This document shows positions 11,991 through 18,358 of a stretch of 64,000 nt of DNA, in pieces. The stretch is from Dermatophilus congolensis. GTDB taxonomy: Bacteria > Actinomycetota > Actinomycetes > Actinomycetales > Dermatophilaceae. The notes below the pieces were generated by a model. The model was not told the origin of the DNA and made no database searches. It saw only the letters and a program-made list of their open reading frames with translations. The stretch spans positions 1 through 64,000 of the forward strand of contig JAUNUP010000013.1 of the NCBI GenBank assembly GCA_030538115.1, read 5' to 3'. The position numbers and the translations under genes are program-made. Positions within the stretch are counted from its first letter, which is position 1; every line of letters starts with the position of its first letter.

Positions 11991-12389
11991 TCAGCGCGTC
12001 TTCAGCACTTCGATCGCGCAGCGGGGCCCTGGCGCCTTCGACAACCTCGCGTCGCCGGTTAACAGGGTGGCACCCATCGCTTCAGCCAGAGCGACGTAGG
12101 CCGCGTCGTAGACGGTCAGGCTGTCCCGCAACTCCCAGCAGCGCGTCACCAGCCGGGTGTGGTCAACCCGCTGGAGCGGCAACCCACGCAAGTCCTCCAG
12201 CGCCATTCGAGCCCGCTTGGCGTCGAGGTGACCGCCACGCGCCAAGCCGCGCCACACCGACACGACCTCGAGATCGATCAGTGCCGGCGCCAGGAGTTGC
12301 TCCCCATGCAACCGGGCCCGCGCAAGGTCGCCATCGGTCGCGTCATCCAGCAAGGCAACAGCCAAGACGCTGGCATCAACGACCAGCAC
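11991..12389 (-). CDS. vapC: VapC-type PIN-domain ribonuclease toxin
   Basis: A 132-residue PIN-domain protein. The acidic residues expected for the metal-dependent nuclease site are present: Asp5 (VVDASVL), Glu41 (DLEVVSVW), Asp95 (VYDAAYVALAEA) and Asp113 (TGDARLS). Such toxins cleave specific tRNAs or rRNA when released from the antitoxin. The start ATG at 12389 lies inside the end of the upstream antitoxin gene (14-nt overlap), which is typical of a VapBC operon. The cellular target cannot be read from sequence. Confidence 0.92.
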   Translation of the reverse strand: MLVVDASVLAVALLDDATDGDLARARLHGEQLLAPALIDLEVVSVWRGLARGGHLDAKRARMALEDLRGLPLQRVDHTRLVTRCWELRDSLTVYDAAYVALAEAMGATLLTGDARLSKAPGPRCAIEVLKTR

Positions 12390-12606
12390 GCTCGGACCTC
12401 AACGTGCTGACCGCATCAGCCAGCGGCAGCGATCCGCCCGCACGGCCACCGGCCCGATCCAGCACCTCGTCAACAGTCGGCCGTGCAGCCTCCGCCACCA
12501 GCTTCGAGCGCAGGTACTCCTGCAACGACTGACTCGCCGAGGCCGCACGCTGCCGCAACACAGCATGCGTCTGTTCCGGCACGTCCTTGATCTGAATGTT
12601 CGGCAT
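12376..12606 (-). CDS. vapB: VapB/FitA-type ribbon-helix-helix antitoxin
   Basis: A 76-residue antitoxin. The N-terminus (MPNIQIKDVPEQTHAVLRQR) matches the ribbon-helix-helix DNA-binding fold of FitA-like antitoxins, and the C-terminal part would wrap the PIN toxin. A longer frame extends to 12645, but the RHH pattern starts at the ATG at 12606. No Shine-Dalgarno sequence is visible, and the probable operator ends five bases upstream, so the transcript may be leaderless or nearly so. It is first in the operon with vapC. Confidence 0.9.
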   Translation of the reverse strand: MPNIQIKDVPEQTHAVLRQRAASASQSLQEYLRSKLVAEAARPTVDEVLDRAGGRAGGSLPLADAVSTLRSERAGR

Positions 12607-12610
12607 GGAG

Positions 12611-12639
12611 CCAGTATGGCTCCCGCAGAGCCAATATGG
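12611..12639 (-). promoter_or_regulatory. Probable VapBC operator
   Basis: An imperfect inverted repeat, CCAGTATGGCTC and GAGCCAATATGG (9 of 12 positions complementary) around CCGCA, immediately upstream of the antitoxin start. VapB family RHH dimers bind such palindromes to autoregulate. The role is inferred from position and symmetry. Confidence 0.6.
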
Positions 12640-12691
12640 AAGCACCCACCCATCGGCATGATGGGGCGGTCCCTCACAACGAAACTCCTGG

Positions 12692-12836
12692 CTACGAAGT
12701 CCGTGGTCTCGGCTGGGACTTCGGGCAGAAGAACGACGACCGGTTCAAGAAGTGCTGGCGCACGATCAATGTCCCGCAGCTGATCTTCGCGGCCGTAGGC
12801 CTCCAGGGTGCGATCGAAATACCCCGACTGGTTCAG
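12692..12836 (-). pseudogene. Broken 3' fragment of a second mutM (Fpg) gene
   Basis: Minus-strand translation in two frames gives SGYFDRTLEAYGRE and then, after a shift, CGTLIVRQHFLNRSSFF followed by CPKSQPRPRTS and a stop. This matches the C-terminus of formamidopyrimidine-DNA glycosylase; the intact MutM 1.6 kb away has [15 protein letters not shown] and [20 protein letters not shown]. Compared with that gene, about 11 bases are missing between the two parts, which removes the first zinc-finger cysteines, and the last zinc cysteine is serine. No start or N-terminal domain is present. It cannot make a working glycosylase. Confidence 0.85.
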
Positions 12837-12921
12837 AATCCCAGGTTCATGTGTCCGGTCACGTCAGGGGACGTCACAGTCATGCTGCGGCAGTCACAAC
12901 CCCCTGAGTCTGGTGACCGGT

Positions 12922-13194
12922 TCATTCGTAGTGCGTCCACATGCGCAGCACATGCACGACGCGATCTTCAGGAAGCACCTCGTATACGAGGCGATGTTGG
13001 ATGTTAATCCTTCGGGAGTAGCAGCCAGCCAGATCGCCGACGAGCTTCTCGAAACGAGGTGGCGTGGCGAACGGGTCCTGCGCCACTAGTTCGAGCAACT
13101 GCTGAGCCTTTGGTTTCAGGTCTGACGACGCCAACTTGCGGGCATCCTTCTGCGCCTGTCGGGAGTAGACCAGAGTCCACTTATCACTAATCAC
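12922..13194 (-). CDS. yoeB: Txe/YoeB-type mRNA interferase toxin
   Basis: A 90-residue toxin of the RelE fold. The start (MISDKWTLVYSRQAQKDARK) and the end (SRRINIQHRLVYEV, then HVLRMWTHYE) follow the YoeB/Txe pattern, including the conserved arginine and histidine of the active site and the C-terminal His-Tyr. YoeB cleaves mRNA on the ribosome. It overlaps the upstream antitoxin by four bases, so translation is coupled. The symbol is given by family resemblance. Confidence 0.92.
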   Translation of the reverse strand: MISDKWTLVYSRQAQKDARKLASSDLKPKAQQLLELVAQDPFATPPRFEKLVGDLAGCYSRRINIQHRLVYEVLPEDRVVHVLRMWTHYE

Positions 13195-13433
13195 CAGTCG
13201 AGTTCCGTCGAACCAGCCTCAACTCCCTCGCTCCGCGCGACGCGGATGGACTCAACCAGTCCCGGGACAGCGTCAAGGAACAGCGTCTCCTGGATCGCCC
13301 GCCAGTCGTCCTCGCCCACGAGCACGGCATTTCCACGCTGTCCCGTGATGGTCAGCGGCTCCGACTCCTCATTCACCTGGTCGATCAGCCGGTACAGGTT
13401 GGCCCTGGCCGACGTTGCACTCACCGCAGTCAT
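13191..13433 (-). CDS. yefM: Phd/YefM-type antitoxin
   Basis: An 80-residue antitoxin partner of YoeB. The N-terminal half (SATSARANLYRLIDQVNEES, then PLTITGQRGNAVLV) is the Phd/YefM DNA-binding fold; the C-terminal half should neutralise the toxin. Start ATG at 13433 has GGAGG seven bases upstream. An almost ideal palindrome lies just upstream, fitting autoregulation. Confidence 0.93.
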   Translation of the reverse strand: MTAVSATSARANLYRLIDQVNEESEPLTITGQRGNAVLVGEDDWRAIQETLFLDAVPGLVESIRVARSEGVEAGSTELDW

Positions 13434-13451
13434 GATCGCCTCCTGACATCA

Positions 13452-13471
13452 GCGTACGTCATCACGTACGC
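13452..13471 (-). promoter_or_regulatory. Probable YefM operator palindrome
   Basis: A perfect 8-bp inverted repeat, GCGTACGT and ACGTACGC around CATC, about 20 bases upstream of yefM. YefM proteins bind palindromes with a GTAC core, so this is a good operator candidate. Confidence 0.7.
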
Positions 13472-13573
13472 CTCAACAATGTGCGTCGACCTGGGCGCTC
13501 AGCGGGGCATGAGCGGAAGCGACGATGCGTGGAGAGCACCCGCGTCGCCTGAACGAGATGGAAGAGTTCGGGT

Positions 13574-14377
13574 ATGGATTCCCTCATGACTGCGGTCGCG
13601 ACCGTGCTGACCGACGTGGCGGCGGACACGATCGTTCCGATGTTCCGTCGAGTGGAAGCCGATGCGCACGAAGTCACGCCTGGGGAGTGGGTCACGAAGG
13701 CCGACCTGGCTGCGGAGGCCGCGTTGCTGCCCCGGCTTACCGCACTGCTGCCCGAGGCCGGCTGTGTGGCTGAGGAGGCCTGCAAGGTAGATCCGCGCCT
13801 CATGGATGAGCTCCACCGCGAGGGCCTCATGTGGCTCATTGACCCGTTGGACGGAACCAGCAACTACGCCCGGGGTAGCCAGCCGTTCCGGTCGATGGTT
13901 GCGCTTGTTCGGGACGGTCAAACGGTCGCCTCGTGGATTCACGACCCCCTCAGTGGCTCGATGGCGATGGCCGAACTGGGTTCTGGGGCCTGGCACGACG
14001 GTGCACGGGTCCGTTCCACACCCAACGTCCCCTCGCCGGGAGACGTGCACGGGTCGATCCTGCGTCGATTCCTCCCCCCGGATGTGCGGAGACGCGTCGA
14101 CGCCAACGTCACGGGTCTCGGTGAGGAGATTTCGGGGAGCAATTGCGCCGGGGACGACTATGTCGCGGCGGCCAACGGATCACTGGACTACGTGCTCTAC
14201 TGGCGCACCCTGGCCTGGGACCACATCCCGGGAGCCCTGTTCCTCACGGAAGCTGGAGGTGTGGTCCGGCGGCCCGATGGGAGTGACTACCAAGCCCGGA
14301 CGCACTCACTCACGGGGCTCCTCGCTGCTCCGAACGATGGCACCTGGGACCTCGTGCGATCAACTCTCCTGCCCTGA
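13574..14377 (+). CDS. Inositol monophosphatase family phosphatase
   Basis: A 267-residue Mg-dependent phosphatase of the IMPase/FBPase superfamily. The three metal-binding motifs are visible: a VAEEA glutamate near residue 67, LIDPLDGTSNY near residues 88-98, and WDHIPGALFLTEAGG near residues 214-228. It may act on inositol phosphates, histidinol phosphate or a sugar phosphate; the sequence alone does not say which. ATG at 13574 has GGAAGAG seven bases upstream. It is a single gene, transcribed away from yefM, and convergent with mutM. Confidence 0.9.
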   Translation: MDSLMTAVATVLTDVAADTIVPMFRRVEADAHEVTPGEWVTKADLAAEAALLPRLTALLPEAGCVAEEACKVDPRLMDELHREGLMWLIDPLDGTSNYARGSQPFRSMVALVRDGQTVASWIHDPLSGSMAMAELGSGAWHDGARVRSTPNVPSPGDVHGSILRRFLPPDVRRRVDANVTGLGEEISGSNCAGDDYVAAANGSLDYVLYWRTLAWDHIPGALFLTEAGGVVRRPDGSDYQARTHSLTGLLAAPNDGTWDLVRSTLLP

Positions 14378-14474
14378 CTTGCGGCCGCGAGCTTCCTTGT
14401 GCCCTGCTGACACATCTCCAGAAGAGACACTCTCTACGGTATGACCGGACGGTCCAGCACAACGAGAGTTCTGA

Positions 14475-15440
14475 CTACAACGTAAGCCTCGGCCGCCGCT
14501 GGCACTTGGGGCACGAGTAGGAGCTGCGGTTCATGAACGTCTCGCGCCTGATCGGTCGGCCGCACCTGTTGCAGGGCCGGCCTTCGCGGCCGTAGGCGTC
14601 GAGGGAGCGCGAGAAGTAGCCGCTGGCTCCGTTGACGTTGACGTAGAGGGAGTCGAAGCTCGTTCCGCCCGCCTCCAGGGAGGCTTCCATGACGTCTTGG
14701 GCGTGTGAGAGCAGCCTGGACACAGCGGGTTTCGTGAGAGCAGAGCCGGGGCGCTCACCGTGGATTCCGGCGCGCCACAGGGACTCGTCGGCGTAGATGT
14801 TGCCTACGCCCGAGACTACGTTCTGGTTGAGAAGCGACCGCTTGATTCCGCTGGTCGACGCACGGATGCGGCGCACGACCGAGTCCGCGTCGAAGGCCTC
14901 TTCGAGCGGATCGGGGGCGATGTGCGCGATCGTCACCGGCACACCGTGCGGATGCCCGAGGATGGGCTCCCCCAGCGCCGAGACCGCCAGGCCCCCGAAG
15001 GTGCGTTGGTCGACGAAGCGCAGGTGACGGGCCGGCTCCGACGCAGCCGGCGCATCTGGAGTCGCCGGGTCCCCGGGTTCGCGCAACCAGAAGAGGGCGT
15101 GAGCGTGCTTCTCGATCGGGGCGTCGGCCGGTTCGACGAGCATCTGCCCGCTCATGCCGAGATGCACGATCAGCGCAAACGGGTCTGCGTGGTCTGCCGG
15201 ATGGGCGCGATCTGCGTGGTGGGCTTGGTCACCCGGCGCGAGCACCAGCCACAGGTACTTGCCGCGCCTGTCGGCCGCGACCACCCGCGTGCCGGTCAGT
15301 AGCTCGGCGAGGTGTTCGCGGCCGTGCGGGTGGCGGCGAGCGGCCCGCTCTCCGGTGACGTGCACCGCCTCGAATGTGCGGCCCACGACGTGCGAGGCCA
15401 ACCCGCGCCGGACGACCTCGACCTCGGGCAGTTCAGGCAC
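14475..15440 (-). CDS. mutM: Formamidopyrimidine-DNA glycosylase MutM (Fpg)
   Basis: A 321-residue base-excision repair enzyme that removes 8-oxoguanine and Fapy lesions. GTG at 15440 starts the conserved PELPEVE, in which Pro2 is the nucleophile. The lysine in [15 protein letters not shown], and the zinc finger (CNRCG ... CPKC) at the C-terminus are all intact. It is longer than the usual 270-290 residues because of a His/Ala/Asp-rich insert near residues 69-86 and a Pro/Ala insert further on. It is the last gene of yceD-rpmF-rnc-mutM, three bases after rnc. Confidence 0.97.
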   Translation of the reverse strand: MPELPEVEVVRRGLASHVVGRTFEAVHVTGERAARRHPHGREHLAELLTGTRVVAADRRGKYLWLVLAPGDQAHHADRAHPADHADPFALIVHLGMSGQMLVEPADAPIEKHAHALFWLREPGDPATPDAPAASEPARHLRFVDQRTFGGLAVSALGEPILGHPHGVPVTIAHIAPDPLEEAFDADSVVRRIRASTSGIKRSLLNQNVVSGVGNIYADESLWRAGIHGERPGSALTKPAVSRLLSHAQDVMEASLEAGGTSFDSLYVNVNGASGYFSRSLDAYGREGRPCNRCGRPIRRETFMNRSSYSCPKCQRRPRLTL

Positions 15441-15443
15441 GAC

Positions 15444-16256
15444 TCACTCGGGAGAAGAGGGGTCGTCGGCGACCGAGCCGGATTCGCCGGTGGCCACGGC
15501 GGCGACCGTCGTCACCGCCTCGACGTTCTCGTCCTGGCGGCGACGCAACTCGGTCCAGGCGCGCTCGGCAGCCTGCTGTTCGGCCTGCTTCTTGCTGCGA
15601 CCGACACCCTCGCCCAGCTCCTCCTCGCCCACGACCACCACTGCAGTGAAGGTCTTCTCGTGGTCGGGCCCCTCTTCGGTGACCCGGTACTCGGGGATGC
15701 CGACGGAGGCGGCGCTCGTCAGCTCCTGCAACGACGTCTTCCAGTCGAGCCCGGCGCCGAGTTGGGCACTGCTCGCCAGGAGAGGGTCGATGAGGTAGTG
15801 CACGAAGATCCGTCCGCCCTCGATGCCCCGCGCGAGATAGACGGTGCCGATGAGGGCCTCCATCGTGTCGGCGAGGATCGAGGCCTTGTTGCGACCTCCG
15901 GTGCTCTCCTCGCCGCGCCCGAGCAGCAGGTAGTCGCCCACGCCCAGCCCCTTGGCCACCTTCGCCAGGGCGCGCATGTTGACCACCGCGGCCCGCAGCT
16001 TGGCCAACTGGCCCTCTGCGAGGTCGGGGTGATCCGCATAGAGCGACTCCGTGACGACGAGGCCCAGCACCGAGTCGCCGAGAAACTCGAGGCGTTCGTT
16101 GTTGGGCAGGCCACCGTTCTCGTACGCGTACGAGCGGTGGGTCAGGGCGTGATCGAGCAGCGCGAGGTCGATGTCTCCGCCGATGATCGCGCTGATGGCG
16201 GAGGCCAGTTCGGAAACCGGCCTCCGCTGATGCTCTTTATTCGCTTTGGACGCCAT
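15444..16256 (-). CDS. rnc: Ribonuclease III
   Basis: A 270-residue endonuclease for double-stranded RNA, used in rRNA and mRNA processing. The catalytic signature [14 protein letters not shown] lies near residues 53-66, and a second acidic cluster [12 protein letters not shown] follows. A double-stranded RNA-binding domain occupies about residues 165-240 (ending [13 protein letters not shown]), followed by a short acidic tail. It sits between rpmF and mutM in the classic actinobacterial operon. Confidence 0.97.
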   Translation of the reverse strand: MASKANKEHQRRPVSELASAISAIIGGDIDLALLDHALTHRSYAYENGGLPNNERLEFLGDSVLGLVVTESLYADHPDLAEGQLAKLRAAVVNMRALAKVAKGLGVGDYLLLGRGEESTGGRNKASILADTMEALIGTVYLARGIEGGRIFVHYLIDPLLASSAQLGAGLDWKTSLQELTSAASVGIPEYRVTEEGPDHEKTFTAVVVVGEEELGEGVGRSKKQAEQQAAERAWTELRRRQDENVEAVTTVAAVATGESGSVADDPSSPE

Positions 16257-16274
16257 GGCGCCTCAACTGGCCGC

Positions 16275-16469
16275 TCAGGCCTGGAACTCGGTGCGCTCCG
16301 CGGCCGGGTAGTACCGACCGTTGTAGACGCCGCACGAAGGGCAGGCCATGTGGGGCTGCTTCGGCGACGAGCAGCGCGGGCAGGCGGCCAGCGTGGTGGC
16401 GCTCGCCTTCCACTGCGAACGACGCGAACGGGTGTTGGAGCGCGACATCTTCCGCTTCGGGACGGCCAC
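16275..16469 (-). CDS. rpmF: 50S ribosomal protein L32
   Basis: A 64-residue ribosomal protein. The N-terminus MAVPKRKMSRSNTRSRRSQW is the L32 signature. CPRC and CPSC form a zinc ribbon, so this is the zinc-containing (C+) form. The start is GTG at 16469 with GAGGAA upstream, one base after the stop of the yceD-family gene. The frame was hidden inside a longer open frame that begins far upstream and is not real. Confidence 0.96.
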   Translation of the reverse strand: MAVPKRKMSRSNTRSRRSQWKASATTLAACPRCSSPKQPHMACPSCGVYNGRYYPAAERTEFQA

Positions 16470-16470
16470 G

Positions 16471-17055
16471 TCAGTTCCTCTTCTCTGTGGCGCCGGCCTG
16501 GTCTGCGTCCTCCGGAAGGAGGGCGCTGAGCGCAGCCCAGCGTGGATCTGTCTGTTCGTGTGTGTGCTCGGGGTCGTCGACCAGGTGCGCTCCGCATACG
16601 GAGCACAGGCCCGGACAATCGTCGTCGCACACCGGCTGGAACGGCAGCGAAAGCACCACCGCGTCAACCACGACGGGTTCGAGATCGATGTGATCGCCCT
16701 CGATGACCCGCTGGTCCTCGTCTTCGTCGCCCAACTCCTCGAAGTGGGCCGCACGATCGGCGTAGGCGAACAGCTCTTGGAAGGTGACCTCGACGTTCTC
16801 GTCGATGTCGTCCAAGCACCGCACGCAAGCACCGGTAGCGCGAGCCTGAGCTGTGCCGCTGACCAGAACGCCCTCCATCACCGACTCCAGCCGGAGGTCG
16901 ATGTGCAGGGGCGCCCCCTCTTCGACACCGATCACGTCGGTGCCGATACGGCTCGGCGCCGCCACGTCGAGGGTCTCCTCCACCATCGAGCCCGCCCTGC
17001 GGACGAGTCGGCGGGTGTCGATCACCAGCGGCCCGTTCGGGTTGAGTTCGGTCAT
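16471..17055 (-). CDS. YceD family protein (DUF177)
   Basis: A 194-residue protein of the YceD/DUF177 family, found next to rpmF in most bacteria and linked to 23S rRNA or large-subunit accumulation. The conserved core includes TGACVRCLDDI and, near the C-terminus, the cysteines DDDCPGLCSVCG. A longer frame starts at 17133; the ATG at 17055 (MTELNPNGPLVIDTRRL) fits the family N-terminus. It is the first gene of the rpmF-rnc-mutM operon, with a recognisable promoter 127 bases upstream. Confidence 0.9.
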   Translation of the reverse strand: MTELNPNGPLVIDTRRLVRRAGSMVEETLDVAAPSRIGTDVIGVEEGAPLHIDLRLESVMEGVLVSGTAQARATGACVRCLDDIDENVEVTFQELFAYADRAAHFEELGDEDEDQRVIEGDHIDLEPVVVDAVVLSLPFQPVCDDDCPGLCSVCGAHLVDDPEHTHEQTDPRWAALSALLPEDADQAGATEKRN

Positions 17056-17181
17056 GGAGTCCACTTCATCCTCGGCTCGGCGGCCCTGAGGGCCATCAGC
17101 ACGGTCAGGCTTACGCTCATCCGATCGCCCCACCCGCGCGCGGGCATGAGTGATCGTCGAGCTGACACGGACCGACTGTCG

Positions 17182-17211
17182 ATTCTAGACCAGCCAGGTC
17201 AGAGCGCCCAA
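17182..17211 (-). promoter_or_regulatory. Promoter for yceD-rpmF-rnc-mutM
   Basis: A -35 hexamer TTGGGC (17211-17206), an 18-bp spacer and a -10 hexamer TAGAAT (17187-17182) on the minus strand. This has the same layout as the rpmB promoter in this window (TTGGGT, 18 bp, TACAGT). Confidence 0.65.
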
Positions 17212-17256
17212 AACGGGCGGTCGGGGCGGGGTTCGGGGGAGAACTGTCGGGTGTGC

Positions 17257-17751
17257 TCAGCCGATCCGGGTCTTCAAGGCCTCTTCGACCCTAGGGGGGA
17301 CCAGGCCCGTAATGTCGCCGCCGAAGCGGACGACCTCCTTCATCAGCGAGCTCGAGACCTGCACGTACTCCGGGGCTCCCGGGATGAAGAGCGTCTCCAC
17401 TCCCGTCAGGCGACGGTTCATCACCGCCATCGGGAGTTCGTACGCGTAGTCGGTCTCGCCGCGAAGGCCCTTGACGATCGCCTGAATGCCCAGCTCCACA
17501 CACACGTCGACCAGCAGACGGTTCGCGAACGCCAGCACCTTCACGTTCGCCAGCCCCGGGTTCTCGGCGATCTCGGCCTCAAGGAACCCGATGCGCTCCT
17601 CCGGCGTGAACAACCCTTGCTTGTTCGGGTTGTGCAGGATGATCACGTAGACCTCGTCGTACAGCTTCGCTGCGCGCTCGATCACGTCGAGATGCCCGAG
17701 CGTGACCGGGTCGTAGGAGCCGGGGCAGACACAACGACGTGGCTCGTTCAT
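17257..17751 (-). CDS. coaD: Phosphopantetheine adenylyltransferase
   Basis: A 164-residue hexameric enzyme that transfers AMP from ATP to 4'-phosphopantetheine, the penultimate step of coenzyme A synthesis. The nucleotidyltransferase motif is PGSYDPVTLGHLDVI, and KGLRGETDYAYELPMAVMNR and VSSSLMKEV are family landmarks. A longer frame to 17919 has no family similarity upstream; the ATG at 17751 gives the usual length. It follows rsmD by 31 bases, the standard rsmD-coaD pair. Confidence 0.97.
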   Translation of the reverse strand: MNEPRRCVCPGSYDPVTLGHLDVIERAAKLYDEVYVIILHNPNKQGLFTPEERIGFLEAEIAENPGLANVKVLAFANRLLVDVCVELGIQAIVKGLRGETDYAYELPMAVMNRRLTGVETLFIPGAPEYVQVSSSLMKEVVRFGGDITGLVPPRVEEALKTRIG

Positions 17752-17782
17752 GCAGGCGACGCTACCAGCGCTGATGTGGGCG

Positions 17783-18355
17783 TCAGCGCTCGTCGGCAGA
17801 CTCCGGCTCCGCGAACCAGAGCTTCGTCTCTCCGTACGTTCGATCGTCGAAGCTGGCCAGGCCTTCGGGCCACGTAGGCTCGGGCGAGCGCGACGACCTC
17901 TCGACCACCACCACCGCATCGCCGGCGAGCCTGCTCACGATTCCGTCCAGCACCGCCGCCAGGTTGTCTTCTCCGACGTCGTACGGCGGATCGGCGATCA
18001 CCAGCGAGAACTCGGCTGCCGCTCCCCCGTCACCCGCGTACTTCTCGACCTTCGCCGTCACCACCGTCGTGTCGGCCGCGCAGCCCAGGACCTTCGCGTT
18101 TCGGACCGCCACCTGGGCCACCTGACGAGAGGCCTCCACAAGAACTGCGCTGGTCGCGCCACGGCTCAGCGCCTCGAAGGCCAGCGCGCCCGAGCCCGCG
18201 TACAGGTCGAGCACCCTCGCCCCCGCCACCGCGTCCAGATGCTCCAGGCGGGAGAAGAGCGCCTCGCGCACGCGCTCCGTCGTCGGGCGGGTGTTGTCGC
18301 CCTTCGGCGTCGCCAGCGTGCGGCCTCCGAATCGGCCCGCGATCACGCGCGTCAT
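17783..18355 (-). CDS. rsmD: 16S rRNA (guanine-966-N2)-methyltransferase RsmD
   Basis: A 190-residue SAM-dependent methyltransferase. The SAM motif is VLDLYAGSGALAFEALSRGA and the catalytic motif is ADPPYD. The N-terminal MTRVIAGRFGGRTLATPKG is diagnostic of the RsmD/YhhF family. It lies three bases after recG and just before coaD, so the fakA-like-recG-rsmD-coaD group is very probably one operon. Confidence 0.95.
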   Translation of the reverse strand: MTRVIAGRFGGRTLATPKGDNTRPTTERVREALFSRLEHLDAVAGARVLDLYAGSGALAFEALSRGATSAVLVEASRQVAQVAVRNAKVLGCAADTTVVTAKVEKYAGDGGAAAEFSLVIADPPYDVGEDNLAAVLDGIVSRLAGDAVVVVERSSRSPEPTWPEGLASFDDRTYGETKLWFAEPESADER

Positions 18356-18358
18356 GCG

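Noticed and set aside
12636..13007. A 123-codon plus-strand frame between the two toxin-antitoxin pairs
   Set aside because: It is antisense to the mutM fragment, has no ribosome binding site, and its protein shows no family pattern.
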